NCBI GenBank assembly: GCA_963541805.1
Contig: CAUTVF010000013.1
Span: 1-18,533 of the forward strand
Reading direction: 5' to 3'
Source: CAUTVF01 sp963541805
GTDB taxonomy: Bacteria; Pseudomonadota; Alphaproteobacteria; Rs-D84; CASDRH01
DNA: 18,533 nucleotides
Position numbers and translations under genes: made by a program
The notes under the pieces: generated by a model
The model's database searches: none
Told to the model about the DNA's origin: nothing
The model's input: only the letters and a program-made list of their open reading frames with translations
Shown: piece after piece, positions 1 to 7,782 of the stretch
Position numbering within the stretch: position 1 is the first letter of the stretch
How the letters are laid out: each line of letters begins with the position of its first letter

Positions 1-86
1 GCTTGGGCAAATACCTCGCCGGATCCAAAAGCCACCAAAGCGACAGTAAAGAAAACTACCAAAATACGATTTCTCTTAAAGTTCAT
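1..86 (-). CDS. N-terminus of a secreted protein (partial, runs off left edge)
   Basis: The first 28 codons of a minus-strand gene whose remainder lies outside the window. The start ATG (84-86) is preceded by an excellent Shine-Dalgarno AAGGAGG (92-98). The translation has the three parts of a signal peptide: a basic start (MNFKRNR), a hydrophobic core rich in V, F, A and L (residues 8-20), and a polar end with a likely signal peptidase I site after Val-Phe-Ala at residue 27. The mature product is therefore exported, but only one or two residues of it are visible, so no family can be given. A perfect -35 TTGACA lies upstream. It is divergent from the secreted cysteine-rich gene at 340, so the two may be functionally linked; that is inference. 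Confidence 0.75.
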   Translation of the reverse strand, partial: MNFKRNRILVVFFTVALVAFGSGEVFAQ

Positions 87-159
87 AAGAACCTCCTTAT
101 AATCAGAAATTCTTCTTTGAAACTCACCATATTCTCCGAAAAATATCTTTATGTATAAT

Positions 160-187
160 AATTTAAACTAAAAATTTATTTTGTCAA
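160..187 (-). promoter_or_regulatory. Candidate promoter of the left-edge secreted-protein gene
   Basis: Reading the minus strand, a perfect -35 TTGACA (182-187) is followed after 16 bases by TAAATT (160-165, 4 of 6 matches to TATAAT). An alternative -10, TATTAT at 155-160, would need a 21-base spacer. It would give a leader of roughly 65-70 bases to the ATG at 86. The -35 is convincing; the -10 is uncertain. Confidence 0.4.
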
Positions 188-287
188 TAAAAAAGAAAAA
201 ATTTATATTATGGTTGGTCTATTTTTTTTATAGCTGTCTGGATAATGGTTTTCACTGTATTAATACTAAATAACACTATAAAAATTA

Positions 288-316
288 TTGTATGTCTGGT
301 GTATTTTTGTTATACT
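288..316 (+). promoter_or_regulatory. Candidate promoter of the 565-aa cysteine-rich gene
   Basis: TTGTAT (288-293), a 17-base spacer, and TATACT (311-316) preceded by TG in the extended -10 position (308-309). It sits just ahead of the GGGGAG ribosome-binding site (330-335) and ATG at 340, giving a short leader. The -35 is weak (3 of 6) but the -10 is good and extended. Confidence 0.45.
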
Positions 317-339
317 ACGTGCCATAGCATGGGGAGACT

Positions 340-2037
340 ATGATTTTTAACGTTAGATTCAATTACATAACTGTACGTATTATTACTATTGCTTTACTGA
401 TACAGATTCAATTTGTGAAAATAATTTATGCTCAGCCGATTGCGTTTTGTATATCCTCACAGGGAGTTTGTATTAAATCGGATAAGTATAATAAAGATGA
501 TTTAAATCATACATGTTTTTTAGGGAATGAGGAAGCTCTTGCACGATGCAAGCGGGCTTTACAAAGTGGGTTGAGTTGGGATAATAAGGCGTATAAATTC
601 ACGAATGCTGGTAATGGAATGACTGGATCTGAGGCTGGAAAGTATTATCATGATCAAATCAATAAAAAAGAAAAACAAAAGAAAGTTCAAGACTATGTAA
701 CTGTTGGTGGTGGCGTAGTAGCCGCTGCAGGATTGGCAATGACTGTTGGTGCAGCGATAGGTGTTAAGAATGATGATCGCTTAAAGGGTGCTTTAATTGG
801 ATCTGGTGTCGGTATGATGGTTGGTGGGGGAGTTACTGCGTATGTAGCAAACAGACGATCTCAAGATACCGCAAGAGAATTGAGATCTCTTAGATTTGCA
901 CAAGAGGATAATGTAGAGAATATGGTTAATACTGAATATGTTCAAAACCAATTATCAAGTAATACATATTCAGGATATAACAAAGGTATTAATAAGTATA
1001 CTGTAACCGGTCTTAATGGTAGGCAGTATTTTAAATCAAGTAATGGAGATATAGATTTAGGTGGTAATACGGATAATGGAAAGATTCAACCAGGTGAGGG
1101 TAATATAACAGGTCCTATAAAAGATGTTGATAAACCTTGTAGTGGGGCTGGTTGTAAAGAATGTTACAGTTCATCTTATAATGGGGATGGTAGAAATCCT
1201 CAATGTGGAAAACAAGGCTTGGATGCTTATTCTAACTGTAGAAAAACAACATATAATAGTTATATATCAAATGGTCTTGGTAATTTAACTCATATTCTTA
1301 AAGATCCTGGTAAGGTATCCATATATGGACCTGGTAGTTCTGAAGAGTGTTGTAAACAGGCTGCTAAAATAAATAAAAAGGATTTCTCTGCTTATCAGGG
1401 TTACGATCAAGAAAAAGGTTGTTTGTGGAAGAATTCTGGTGGCCCTGGTGAAGGGGGAAAAGAGGTTGACATAGGTTGGGATGTTATTAATGGTAGCTGT
1501 GTTGAGTGTATTAATGGAAAAACAGGAGCAGGTGTAAATTGTAAAAATACTTTTAAATCTAAGGAGGAATGTTTAAATAAAATTAATAGTTTTGTAGAAT
1601 ATTCAATTGATTATTGGGGTTATGATAAAGATGGAAATTGTATTCATTATGATGATGTTTTGAAATTACCATACAATTCAACTGAAGAAGATAAGAGAAA
1701 TGCTAAGCTTAAATTATTCAGGGAGAAGAATTATTTCGAAACGCAGGCTGAATGTTTAGATTTTTACAGAAAATCTGATAAGTGGGTTTGTTGTAAGAAA
1801 ACTGCAAGGGTTCCTGGTTTTGTTACTTCTAATAAATCTAGCTTTTATCTTATCAATTATTGTAATACACTGGTTAGCGATTGTTCTGGAAGAGTTGAAT
1901 GTCATTACGATAAATTAAGTGATTATGATCCTACTACAGTTGAGACGGTTGGTGAGTCTCAGTGTTCTGGAGCTAGTAAGTACTCAGAAGCTTCTGCTTT
2001 AAGAGATTTAAAGATAAGTATAGCTAGATTTAGATAA
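340..2037 (+). CDS. Secreted cysteine-rich protein with glycine-zipper segment
   Basis: No family recognised. The start is set by GGGGAG at 330-335. Residues 1-31 form a signal peptide with a probable cleavage after Ile-Tyr-Ala, so the mature protein starts at Gln32. It has 24 cysteines: four near the mature N-terminus (37, 44, 59, 70), none from 71 to 266, and 20 from 267 to 542, suggesting a disulfide-stabilised extracytoplasmic C-terminal region. Residues 120-141 and 148-170 are two Gly/Ala/Val-rich hydrophobic stretches split by a charged KNDDR turn, a glycine-zipper hairpin that may insert in a membrane. Gly/Asn-rich linkers follow (220-265). Residues about 335-361 and 409-434 form an imperfect repeat (Glu-Glu-Cys, then Gly-Tyr-Asp about 17 residues on, then Cys seven residues after that), with a weaker third copy from 471. 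There is no lipobox. A surface or secreted role is inferred. Confidence 0.8.
   Translation: MIFNVRFNYITVRIITIALLIQIQFVKIIYAQPIAFCISSQGVCIKSDKYNKDDLNHTCFLGNEEALARCKRALQSGLSWDNKAYKFTNAGNGMTGSEAGKYYHDQINKKEKQKKVQDYVTVGGGVVAAAGLAMTVGAAIGVKNDDRLKGALIGSGVGMMVGGGVTAYVANRRSQDTARELRSLRFAQEDNVENMVNTEYVQNQLSSNTYSGYNKGINKYTVTGLNGRQYFKSSNGDIDLGGNTDNGKIQPGEGNITGPIKDVDKPCSGAGCKECYSSSYNGDGRNPQCGKQGLDAYSNCRKTTYNSYISNGLGNLTHILKDPGKVSIYGPGSSEECCKQAAKINKKDFSAYQGYDQEKGCLWKNSGGPGEGGKEVDIGWDVINGSCVECINGKTGAGVNCKNTFKSKEECLNKINSFVEYSIDYWGYDKDGNCIHYDDVLKLPYNSTEEDKRNAKLKLFREKNYFETQAECLDFYRKSDKWVCCKKTARVPGFVTSNKSSFYLINYCNTLVSDCSGRVECHYDKLSDYDPTTVETVGESQCSGASKYSEASALRDLKISIARFR
1342..1641 (+). repeat. Imperfect 73-residue protein repeat within the secreted cysteine-rich gene
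   Basis: In the translation, EECC at 335-338 is followed by GYD at 354-356 and Cys361; EEC at 409-411 is followed by GYD at 427-429 and Cys434. The first Gly of GYD and the closing Cys are seven residues apart in both copies, and GYD to GYD is 73 residues. A shorter related unit (AEC at 470-472, then CC at 484-485) follows. This looks like a small duplicated disulfide module. Confidence 0.5.
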
Positions 2038-2039
2038 AG

Positions 2040-2070
2040 TTATGAATGAAAAATTCATAATTATTTTATA
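2040..2070 (+). terminator. Weak rho-independent terminator after the cysteine-rich gene
   Basis: An 8-bp perfect stem, TTATGAAT (2040-2047) with ATTCATAA (2053-2060) and loop GAAAA, is followed by TTATTTTATA. It begins two bases after the stop codon. The stem is AT-rich, so weak, but it lies between convergent genes and could also serve the minus-strand ruvX-like gene. Confidence 0.5.
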
Positions 2071-2078
2071 AAAAAATT

Positions 2079-2585
2079 TCAATTTATATATAGATAATTA
2101 TCTAAGAATTTTCTTAAGATTAAAGTTGCGGAAAGGGAGTTTAGGTTCTCCCTTTTCTGTTTTCTTTTTTGATATCCTCCTCGATTATCTATATCGTGTT
2201 GAAATTCTTCAGCCTGTTTTGAGGTGTTTGATTCGTCAATAAACGCAATTGGTATTTCTTTATTTCCCATAAATCCAAAATTTATTAGTTCCATATCCAA
2301 TTCTTTTACAAATAGTTCAATTTTTTCTGCAGTTTTGTTTGGTATGTCTTCTTTGTGTTTTGGAATTCCGATTATAATTGCTGAATAATCTTTTATTAAT
2401 TTTGCCCAAAAATTTATTTTATTTTTTATCTCAACCATTTTTATTGGTTTACAAGGTACAATAATTTTCATTGTGTCATCTGTGATGGCAATTCCTGTGT
2501 AAACTTGTCCCCAGTCTAAAGCCATTACAATTTTACAAGATTTCTGTAATACGAATTCTTTTAATTTGTTGCAATCTATTATCAT
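2079..2585 (-). CDS. ruvX: RuvX/YqgF-type Holliday junction resolvase, divergent active site
   Basis: RuvX (YqgF) is a small RNase H-fold nuclease linked to Holliday junction resolution and pre-16S rRNA 5' end maturation. The 168-residue product matches in order: first strand with Asp24 (ALDWGQVYTGIAITD), the central IIIGIP strand (70-75, normally GLP), FIDES at 115-119 (normally DER, Glu118 kept), GGY at 136-138, and a final helix at 148-160. In the final helix the family's Asp (as in KVDSASA of E. coli YqgF) is Asn149, and Arg of the DER motif is Ser119. One of the three acidic metal ligands is therefore missing. About 20 residues precede the first strand, as in other alphaproteobacterial members, which supports this start although the ribosome-binding site is poor. 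It is divergent from gatC. Family assignment is good; activity is doubtful. Confidence 0.8.
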   Translation of the reverse strand: MIIDCNKLKEFVLQKSCKIVMALDWGQVYTGIAITDDTMKIIVPCKPIKMVEIKNKINFWAKLIKDYSAIIIGIPKHKEDIPNKTAEKIELFVKELDMELINFGFMGNKEIPIAFIDESNTSKQAEEFQHDIDNRGGYQKRKQKRENLNSLSATLILRKFLDNYLYIN

Positions 2586-2603
2586 ATCTGCTAACTTTCA
2601 AGC

Positions 2604-2631
2604 TTGTAAAATTAATTAATTTTTTTATAAA
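2604..2631 (+). promoter_or_regulatory. Candidate promoter of the gatCAB-miaB-ybeY-lnt operon
   Basis: TTGTAA (2604-2609), a 16-base spacer and TATAAA (2626-2631) lie in the 62-base gap between divergent ruvX and gatC, just before the AAAGG ribosome-binding site (about 2635-2639). The region is very AT-rich, so chance matches are likely. Confidence 0.4.
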
Positions 2632-2647
2632 AGTAAAGGCTATTTAT

Positions 2648-2953
2648 ATGGAATTTTCCGATAAAAATATTGTTGATATTGCAAATCTTGCGCGATTACG
2701 TTTAACAAATTCTGACAAGATTAAATTTAAAAATGATTTAAGCGTGATCATGGATTGGGTAAATTCTTTAAAGTTTGTTGATGTATCCGATGTTGAACCT
2801 TTATTGAATGTTTCTGGATGCAATTGTCCTATGCGGGAAGATGTCGTTTGCGTACAAAGTGATCGTGAAAGTGTTTTGATGAATGCACCTGATCCAGATC
2901 AAACTGATACACAAAGACGTACATTTTTCACAGTTCCTAAAGTTATAGAATAA
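2648..2953 (+). CDS. gatC: Aspartyl/glutamyl-tRNA amidotransferase subunit C
   Basis: GatC is the small scaffold subunit of the GatCAB amidotransferase, which converts mischarged Glu-tRNA(Gln) (and Asp-tRNA(Asn)) to Gln-tRNA(Gln) and Asn-tRNA(Asn) in the cytoplasm. The 101-residue product has usual length and hallmarks: an N-terminal helix with VDIANLARLRL (10-20), an acidic middle with VDVSDVEPL (44-52), and a C-terminal tail ending FFTVPKVIE that wraps the other subunits. The start is supported by AAAGG nine bases upstream. It heads a same-strand operon with gatA five bases downstream and gatB next. Its presence implies that the organism lacks direct charging of at least one of Gln or Asn, as usual for alphaproteobacteria. 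Confidence 0.95.
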   Translation: MEFSDKNIVDIANLARLRLTNSDKIKFKNDLSVIMDWVNSLKFVDVSDVEPLLNVSGCNCPMREDVVCVQSDRESVLMNAPDPDQTDTQRRTFFTVPKVIE

Positions 2954-2958
2954 TTTAA

Positions 2959-4479
2959 ATGGGTTTTGATATGAAAGATAATAATATTGATTTAGTTGAT
3001 TTTGGATTAAAGCAAATTCAAAATGGTTTGGTCAAAAAAGATTTTACTGCTGTCGAAGTTGTTAATTCTTATATATCCAGGATTCAAAAAGCAGAGTCTA
3101 AAAAATTAAATTGTTTTATAACAGAAACTTTTGATCGTGCGATTTCTGATGCAAAAAACACAGATGAACGCGTTTTAAAAGGTGAAAAATTGCTTCCTTT
3201 GGATGGTGCAGTTTTAGCAATGAAAGATTTATTTTGTACAAAAGGAATTTTAACAACTGCCTCTTCTAAAATATTAAATAATTTTATTCCCCAATACGAG
3301 TCAACTGTATCCGGTAAATTGGCCAAAGCAGGTAGTTCGTTGATTGGTAAAACTTCAATGGATGAGTTTGCGATGGGTGGATCAAATAAAACCAGTTTTT
3401 TTGGTCCCGTAATTAATCCATATCATGATGTGACACGTCCAGATATGCCTTTGGTTCCTGGTGGATCATCCGGTGGATCTGCTGCATCTGTTGCGGCTGG
3501 ATTATCTTTGATGGCAACTGCATCTGATACCGGTGGATCGGTGCGTCAACCTGCATCATTTTGTGGAATTGTTGGAATTAAGCCTCCATATGGTCGGGTT
3601 TCAAGATATGGTTGTATTGCTTTTGCATCATCACTTGATACACCATCTGTTATGGCGCGTAGTGTTTATGATGTAACTGTTATGTTGCAAGTTGTATCTG
3701 GATATGATGAAAAAGATTCGACATCCTATAATTCGAAAGTCCCGGATTGGGTTATATCAATTGACAATGTTAAAGATGATTTAACAGGTTTACGAGTAGG
3801 ACTTCCAAAGGAATATTTTGAAAATTTATCACCAGAATTGATGGGATTAATGCAAAAACGAATTGATGATATGGAAAGTTTAGGTGCCGAAGTTATTGAT
3901 GTAACGCTCCCATCAACGAAATACGCGCTTCCGGTTTATTATATTCTTGCCCCTGCTGAGGCATCTTCAAATTTATCACGATATGATGGTATTAGGTATG
4001 GTTTTCGTGCGGATGGAGAATTTGAATCTTTGGATGATATGTATTTCAAAACAAGAAGCGAGGGCTTCGGTGATGAAGTTAAAAGGCGGTTAATGATTGG
4101 AACTGCGGTTTTATCATCGGGTTTTTATGATGCTTATTTTATGCGTGCTGCAAAAGTTCGTCGTATTATACAAAATGAATTTATTGATGCATTTAAGAAA
4201 GTTGATGTTCTGTTAACTCCTACGACAACGGGCGGAGCATTTGGAATGAGTGATGTTTTAACGCCGATTGAAATGTATATGAATGATGTTTTTACTGTTG
4301 GATGTAATTTGGCTGGTGTTCCTGCAATTAATATTCCGGCGGGTATTGATGAAAGAACTAAATTGCCTTTGGGATTACAGTTAATCGGAAAGATGTATGA
4401 TGAAGAAACAATTTTAAAAGTTGCCAAAATTATGGAAAATATTATTAATTTCGATAATCGTCCAAGTAAATTTTTTTAG
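2959..4479 (+). CDS. gatA: Aspartyl/glutamyl-tRNA amidotransferase subunit A
   Basis: GatA is the glutaminase subunit; it frees ammonia from glutamine and passes it to GatB. The 506-residue product belongs to the amidase-signature family. The Ser-cisSer-Lys triad is visible: Lys89 in AMKDLFCTKG, Ser170 in PGGSSGGSAA, and Ser194 in DTGGSVRQP. The signature block runs about 165-205. A short insertion (about TRPDMP, 159-164) precedes it, making the Lys-to-Ser distance slightly longer than in the S. aureus enzyme. The C-terminus (GVPAINIPAG, LPLGLQLIG) is typical. Start choice is open: ATG at 2959, five bases after gatC, or ATG at 2971; neither has a clear ribosome-binding site, so translation is probably coupled to gatC. 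No sign of damage. Confidence 0.96.
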   Translation: MGFDMKDNNIDLVDFGLKQIQNGLVKKDFTAVEVVNSYISRIQKAESKKLNCFITETFDRAISDAKNTDERVLKGEKLLPLDGAVLAMKDLFCTKGILTTASSKILNNFIPQYESTVSGKLAKAGSSLIGKTSMDEFAMGGSNKTSFFGPVINPYHDVTRPDMPLVPGGSSGGSAASVAAGLSLMATASDTGGSVRQPASFCGIVGIKPPYGRVSRYGCIAFASSLDTPSVMARSVYDVTVMLQVVSGYDEKDSTSYNSKVPDWVISIDNVKDDLTGLRVGLPKEYFENLSPELMGLMQKRIDDMESLGAEVIDVTLPSTKYALPVYYILAPAEASSNLSRYDGIRYGFRADGEFESLDDMYFKTRSEGFGDEVKRRLMIGTAVLSSGFYDAYFMRAAKVRRIIQNEFIDAFKKVDVLLTPTTTGGAFGMSDVLTPIEMYMNDVFTVGCNLAGVPAINIPAGIDERTKLPLGLQLIGKMYDEETILKVAKIMENIINFDNRPSKFF

Positions 4480-4503
4480 TGAAGTATCTGATAGGATTTT
4501 GTT

Positions 4504-5982
4504 ATGTCATATGTTGTTAAAGGAAATGTAAAGGATTGGGAAGCTGTAATTGGTTTAGAGGTTCATTGCCAAATAATTTCAAAAAGTAAGTTGTTTTCAT
4601 CTTCTTCTGCAGAATTTGGGGCGGATCCAAATAAACATGTTTCTTTTTTTGATGCTGGGATGCCTGGAATGTTGCCTGTTGTTAATGTTGAATGTTTGCG
4701 ACAAGCTGTCAAAACAGGTTATGGTTTGAATGCAACAATTAATAAAAGATCTGTTTTTGATCGTAAGAGTTATTTTTATGCAGATTTGCCGAGTGGATAC
4801 CAAATTACTCAAAATTTTTATCCGATTGTTCAAAATGGTTATATAGATATTTTGGATGATCAAGGGTCCAAAAAAAGGATCCGTATTAATCGGTTACATG
4901 TCGAACAAGATGCAGGAAAATCCATTCATGATTTGCATCCAAGTAAAACGTATATTGATTTGAACAGAGCGGGTGTAGGATTGATGGAAATTGTATCGGA
5001 GCCTGATATGTCATCACCAACCGAAGTTATGAATTATTTAAGGAAATTACGTCAAATTGTTCGTTATTTAGGAACGTGTGATGGTAATATGGATGAGGGT
5101 TCTATGCGTTGTGATGTTAATGTTTCGGTCCGACCTGTTGGTCAAAAAGAATTTGGAATCCGAGCTGAAGTTAAAAATGTGAACAGTGTTAAATTTGCTG
5201 GTCTTGCAGTTGAATTTGAAATTAACAGACAAATTAAAATCCTTGAAAATGGGGAAGAAGTTGTACAAGAAACACGTTTATTTAATCCGTCTACGGGAGA
5301 AACAAGGTCAATGAGAACAAAAGAAAATGCAAATGATTATAGGTATTTTCCTGATCCTGATTTGTTACCAGTTATCTTAAGTGATGAGTTTTTGAACTCT
5401 GTTAAAAATGAAATGCCTGAATTGCCTGATGTAAAAATTGAAAGATTGATTAATGATTATTCAATTATGCCATATGATGCAAAAGTAATTACTGATGAAA
5501 AAGCAATCGCAGATTATTTTGAAGATGCAGTTAATTTTAGTAAACATAAAAATGGGAAGATGATTTGTAATCTGATGATGACTGAGTTATTTGCATGGTT
5601 AAATAAAAATCAATTATCAATAGAAAATAGTTTTATAACTGCATATCAAGTTGCTGATGTTTCTGATTTGTTAATTGATAATGTTATTTCGGGTAAAATT
5701 GCAAAAGATTTATTTAAGTTATTGGCGGAAGATGATAGCGTCAGAAGTAAAACAATAATTGATATAATTAATTTGAAAGGTTGGTTGCAAGTTTCTGATA
5801 TGTCCACAATAGAAAATGCTGTTATTAAAGTTATTGGGAATAATAAAAGTAATTGGGATGAGTTAAAAAGTGGTAAAGATAAATTAATTGGATGGTTTGT
5901 GGGGCAGACAATGAGAGAAATGAAAGGTAAAGGGAACCCAGGAATAATTACCGAAATTTTAAATAAAAAAATGAAAGAATAA
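4504..5982 (+). CDS. gatB: Aspartyl/glutamyl-tRNA amidotransferase subunit B
   Basis: GatB binds the mischarged tRNA, phosphorylates the Glu or Asp side chain with ATP, and amidates it with ammonia from GatA. The 492-residue product starts with the family's WEAVIGLEVHCQI (12-24). It carries the kinase-site blocks LHVEQDAGKS, LNRAGVGLMEIVSEPDM and MRCDVNVSVRP, and EVKNVNSVKF, all in order. The C-terminal third is the helical tRNA-binding tail (YqeY-like), ending with GWFVGQTMREMKGKGNPG, a typical GatB end. In the kinase motif the usual Glu-Asp is Gln-Asp (VEQDAGK), a small deviation. It starts 24 bases after gatA, with a TAGGAT ribosome-binding site (about 4491-4496). It is the third gene of the gatCAB unit. 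Confidence 0.96.
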   Translation: MSYVVKGNVKDWEAVIGLEVHCQIISKSKLFSSSSAEFGADPNKHVSFFDAGMPGMLPVVNVECLRQAVKTGYGLNATINKRSVFDRKSYFYADLPSGYQITQNFYPIVQNGYIDILDDQGSKKRIRINRLHVEQDAGKSIHDLHPSKTYIDLNRAGVGLMEIVSEPDMSSPTEVMNYLRKLRQIVRYLGTCDGNMDEGSMRCDVNVSVRPVGQKEFGIRAEVKNVNSVKFAGLAVEFEINRQIKILENGEEVVQETRLFNPSTGETRSMRTKENANDYRYFPDPDLLPVILSDEFLNSVKNEMPELPDVKIERLINDYSIMPYDAKVITDEKAIADYFEDAVNFSKHKNGKMICNLMMTELFAWLNKNQLSIENSFITAYQVADVSDLLIDNVISGKIAKDLFKLLAEDDSVRSKTIIDIINLKGWLQVSDMSTIENAVIKVIGNNKSNWDELKSGKDKLIGWFVGQTMREMKGKGNPGIITEILNKKMKE

Positions 5983-5987
5983 AATTT

Positions 5988-7364
5988 ATGATCGAAAACA
6001 GAAAGTTCCATATAAAGACTTTTGGCTGTCAAATGAATGTTTATGATAGTGGTCGTATTTTTGATTTATTAATTAATTCTGGTTATGTGTTTTCTGATAA
6101 GGTTATCGATTCTGATGTTATTATTTTAAATACTTGTTATATTCGGGAAAAAGCATCAGAAAAGATTTTTTCAGAACTGGGAAGAATTAAAAATTCTCTT
6201 TCAAAAAAGTATAAGCATTTTGGAAAAACTCGTATCGATTATCGCCCAATTTTTATAATTGTTGGGTGTGTTGCAAAAGCAGAGGGTGAAAATATATTGA
6301 AACGTATTCCGTATGTTGATGCAGTTTTATCAGCATCTGAATATTATTTGATTCCAGAGATAATCAACGAATTAACTAATAATCCTGAAAAGAAAATTGT
6401 TAATATTGAATTAAATGGTACAAAAAAATTTGATTATCTTGTTGATATTGCCCCTGCTGCAACTGACTTTTCCTCTTTTGTTGCTATTCAAGAGGGATGT
6501 GATAAATTTTGTACGTATTGTGTCGTTCCAAATACTCGCGGGCGTGAGGTATCGCGTAGTGTTGATTCAATTATAAAAGAAATAAAATCGCTTAATAATG
6601 GTAAAACAGTTGAACTTACATTGCTTGGTCAAAATGTTTCTGCGTATAATGGATTAGACTTTTCGGGAACACAAAAACAATTATCAGATTTGCTTGATGA
6701 AGTTGATAAGTTGAATTTTATTAAAAGGATTCGTTATATAACATCTTACCCAACAGAAATTAGCGATAAATTAATAGATGTTCATGTTAGGTCAAATAAG
6801 ATAATGCCATTATTTTTTGTACCGATTCAATCTGGATCTAATGCAATTTTAAAGAAGATGAATCGCAGATATACAGCGGAAGAATATTTACAGATGATTG
6901 ATAGAGTATTGAATAAAATTCCTTATGCAAAGTTTTCATCTGATTTTATTGTGGGTTTCCCAAATGAGACAGATGAGGATTTTAATAAAACATTGGAAAT
7001 TGTTGAGCGTGTTGAATTTATTAATTCATTTTCTTTTAAGTATTCTAAGCGCCCTGGAACGTTTGCCGCAAAAATGGATGGTCAGGTTTCAAATGACGTT
7101 GCCACAAATAGATTAATAAAATTACAATCTTTATTGCAATCGAAACAATTAAAATTTAATCAATCTTTGGTTGGACGGATTGTGCCAGTTTTATTCGAGT
7201 CTATTGCAAAAAGTAATAGTAATTTGATGTTTGGTAAGACCGAATATTTGCAGACAGTTTTGTGTGATTTGGATTCTAGTTGCATTGGTAAAATTAAGAG
7301 TGTTGAAATTACAAAAGCAGATGCGTTTACATTGAATGGAAAATTAATAAAAGATGAAAAATAA
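5988..7364 (+). CDS. miaB: tRNA-2-methylthio-N6-dimethylallyladenosine synthase MiaB
   Basis: MiaB is a radical-SAM enzyme that adds a methylthio group to i6A37 of tRNAs reading U-starting codons. The 458-residue product shows the three domains. The N-terminal MTTase domain has cluster ligands Cys14 (TFGCQMN), Cys50 (LNTCYIR) and Cys94 (VGCVAKAEG). The radical-SAM core has CxxxCxxC at Cys171, Cys175 and Cys178 (EGCDKFCTYCVVPNTRG). A C-terminal TRAM domain spans about 380-455. All ligands are intact. It starts five bases after gatB without a clear ribosome-binding site, and its end overlaps ybeY by 11 bases, so the operon is tightly coupled. In many alphaproteobacteria phoH lies between miaB and ybeY; it is missing here. 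Confidence 0.96.
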   Translation: MIENRKFHIKTFGCQMNVYDSGRIFDLLINSGYVFSDKVIDSDVIILNTCYIREKASEKIFSELGRIKNSLSKKYKHFGKTRIDYRPIFIIVGCVAKAEGENILKRIPYVDAVLSASEYYLIPEIINELTNNPEKKIVNIELNGTKKFDYLVDIAPAATDFSSFVAIQEGCDKFCTYCVVPNTRGREVSRSVDSIIKEIKSLNNGKTVELTLLGQNVSAYNGLDFSGTQKQLSDLLDEVDKLNFIKRIRYITSYPTEISDKLIDVHVRSNKIMPLFFVPIQSGSNAILKKMNRRYTAEEYLQMIDRVLNKIPYAKFSSDFIVGFPNETDEDFNKTLEIVERVEFINSFSFKYSKRPGTFAAKMDGQVSNDVATNRLIKLQSLLQSKQLKFNQSLVGRIVPVLFESIAKSNSNLMFGKTEYLQTVLCDLDSSCIGKIKSVEITKADAFTLNGKLIKDEK

Positions 7365-7782
7365 ATTATTGTTCTGTGTTAATTATGATAAGTGGAATAA
7401 TATAGATTATAAAAGTATTGTTGATAAAGTTTGTATTGCTTTAGATTTAAAAGGTATTGAAATTAGTTTTTTGTTAACAAATGATGATGAGATCCATTCC
7501 TTGAATAAACAATACAGAAATAAAGATATACCGACAAATGTCTTATCTTTTGAAAGTGGTGATGATGTTATTTTGGGTGATATAGTTATCAGTTTTGACA
7601 CATTGCTTCGTGAAGCTACAGTAAATAATAAATCTTTTAATGAGCATTTTACACATATTGTTATTCATGGGATTTTGCATTTACTTGGTTATGATCATAT
7701 AATCGATAGTGATGCGGAAGTAATGCAAAATTTAGAAATTGAAACATTAAAAAAGTTGAATATAGGTAATCCTTATGATTAG
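7354..7782 (+). CDS. ybeY: Endoribonuclease YbeY (rRNA maturation factor)
   Basis: YbeY is a zinc-dependent single-strand endoribonuclease acting in 16S rRNA 3' end maturation and ribosome quality control. The 142-residue product has the substrate-side block LNKQYRNKDIPTNVLSF (50-66) and the zinc motif HGILHLLGYDH, with ligands His105, His109 and His115. LGDIVIS (74-80) is the usual central strand. Length is normal for the family. The start overlaps miaB by 11 bases and the end overlaps lnt by 8 bases, an arrangement favouring translational coupling. The gene for a CorC/HlyC-type CBS-domain protein, common between ybeY and lnt in alphaproteobacteria, is absent. Confidence 0.95.
   Translation: MKNKLLFCVNYDKWNNIDYKSIVDKVCIALDLKGIEISFLLTNDDEIHSLNKQYRNKDIPTNVLSFESGDDVILGDIVISFDTLLREATVNNKSFNEHFTHIVIHGILHLLGYDHIIDSDAEVMQNLEIETLKKLNIGNPYD

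Noticed and set aside
826..830. Five-G run in the secreted cysteine-rich gene (also 1453-1457, and 18183-18187 in typA) as further contingency tracts
   Set aside because: Only five bases, inside intact frames and explained by glycine and neighbouring codons; too short to be a convincing slippage site.
5646..6032. Minus-strand frame of 128 codons across the end of gatB
   Set aside because: Shadow of gatB and miaB, with low-complexity composition and no ribosome-binding site.
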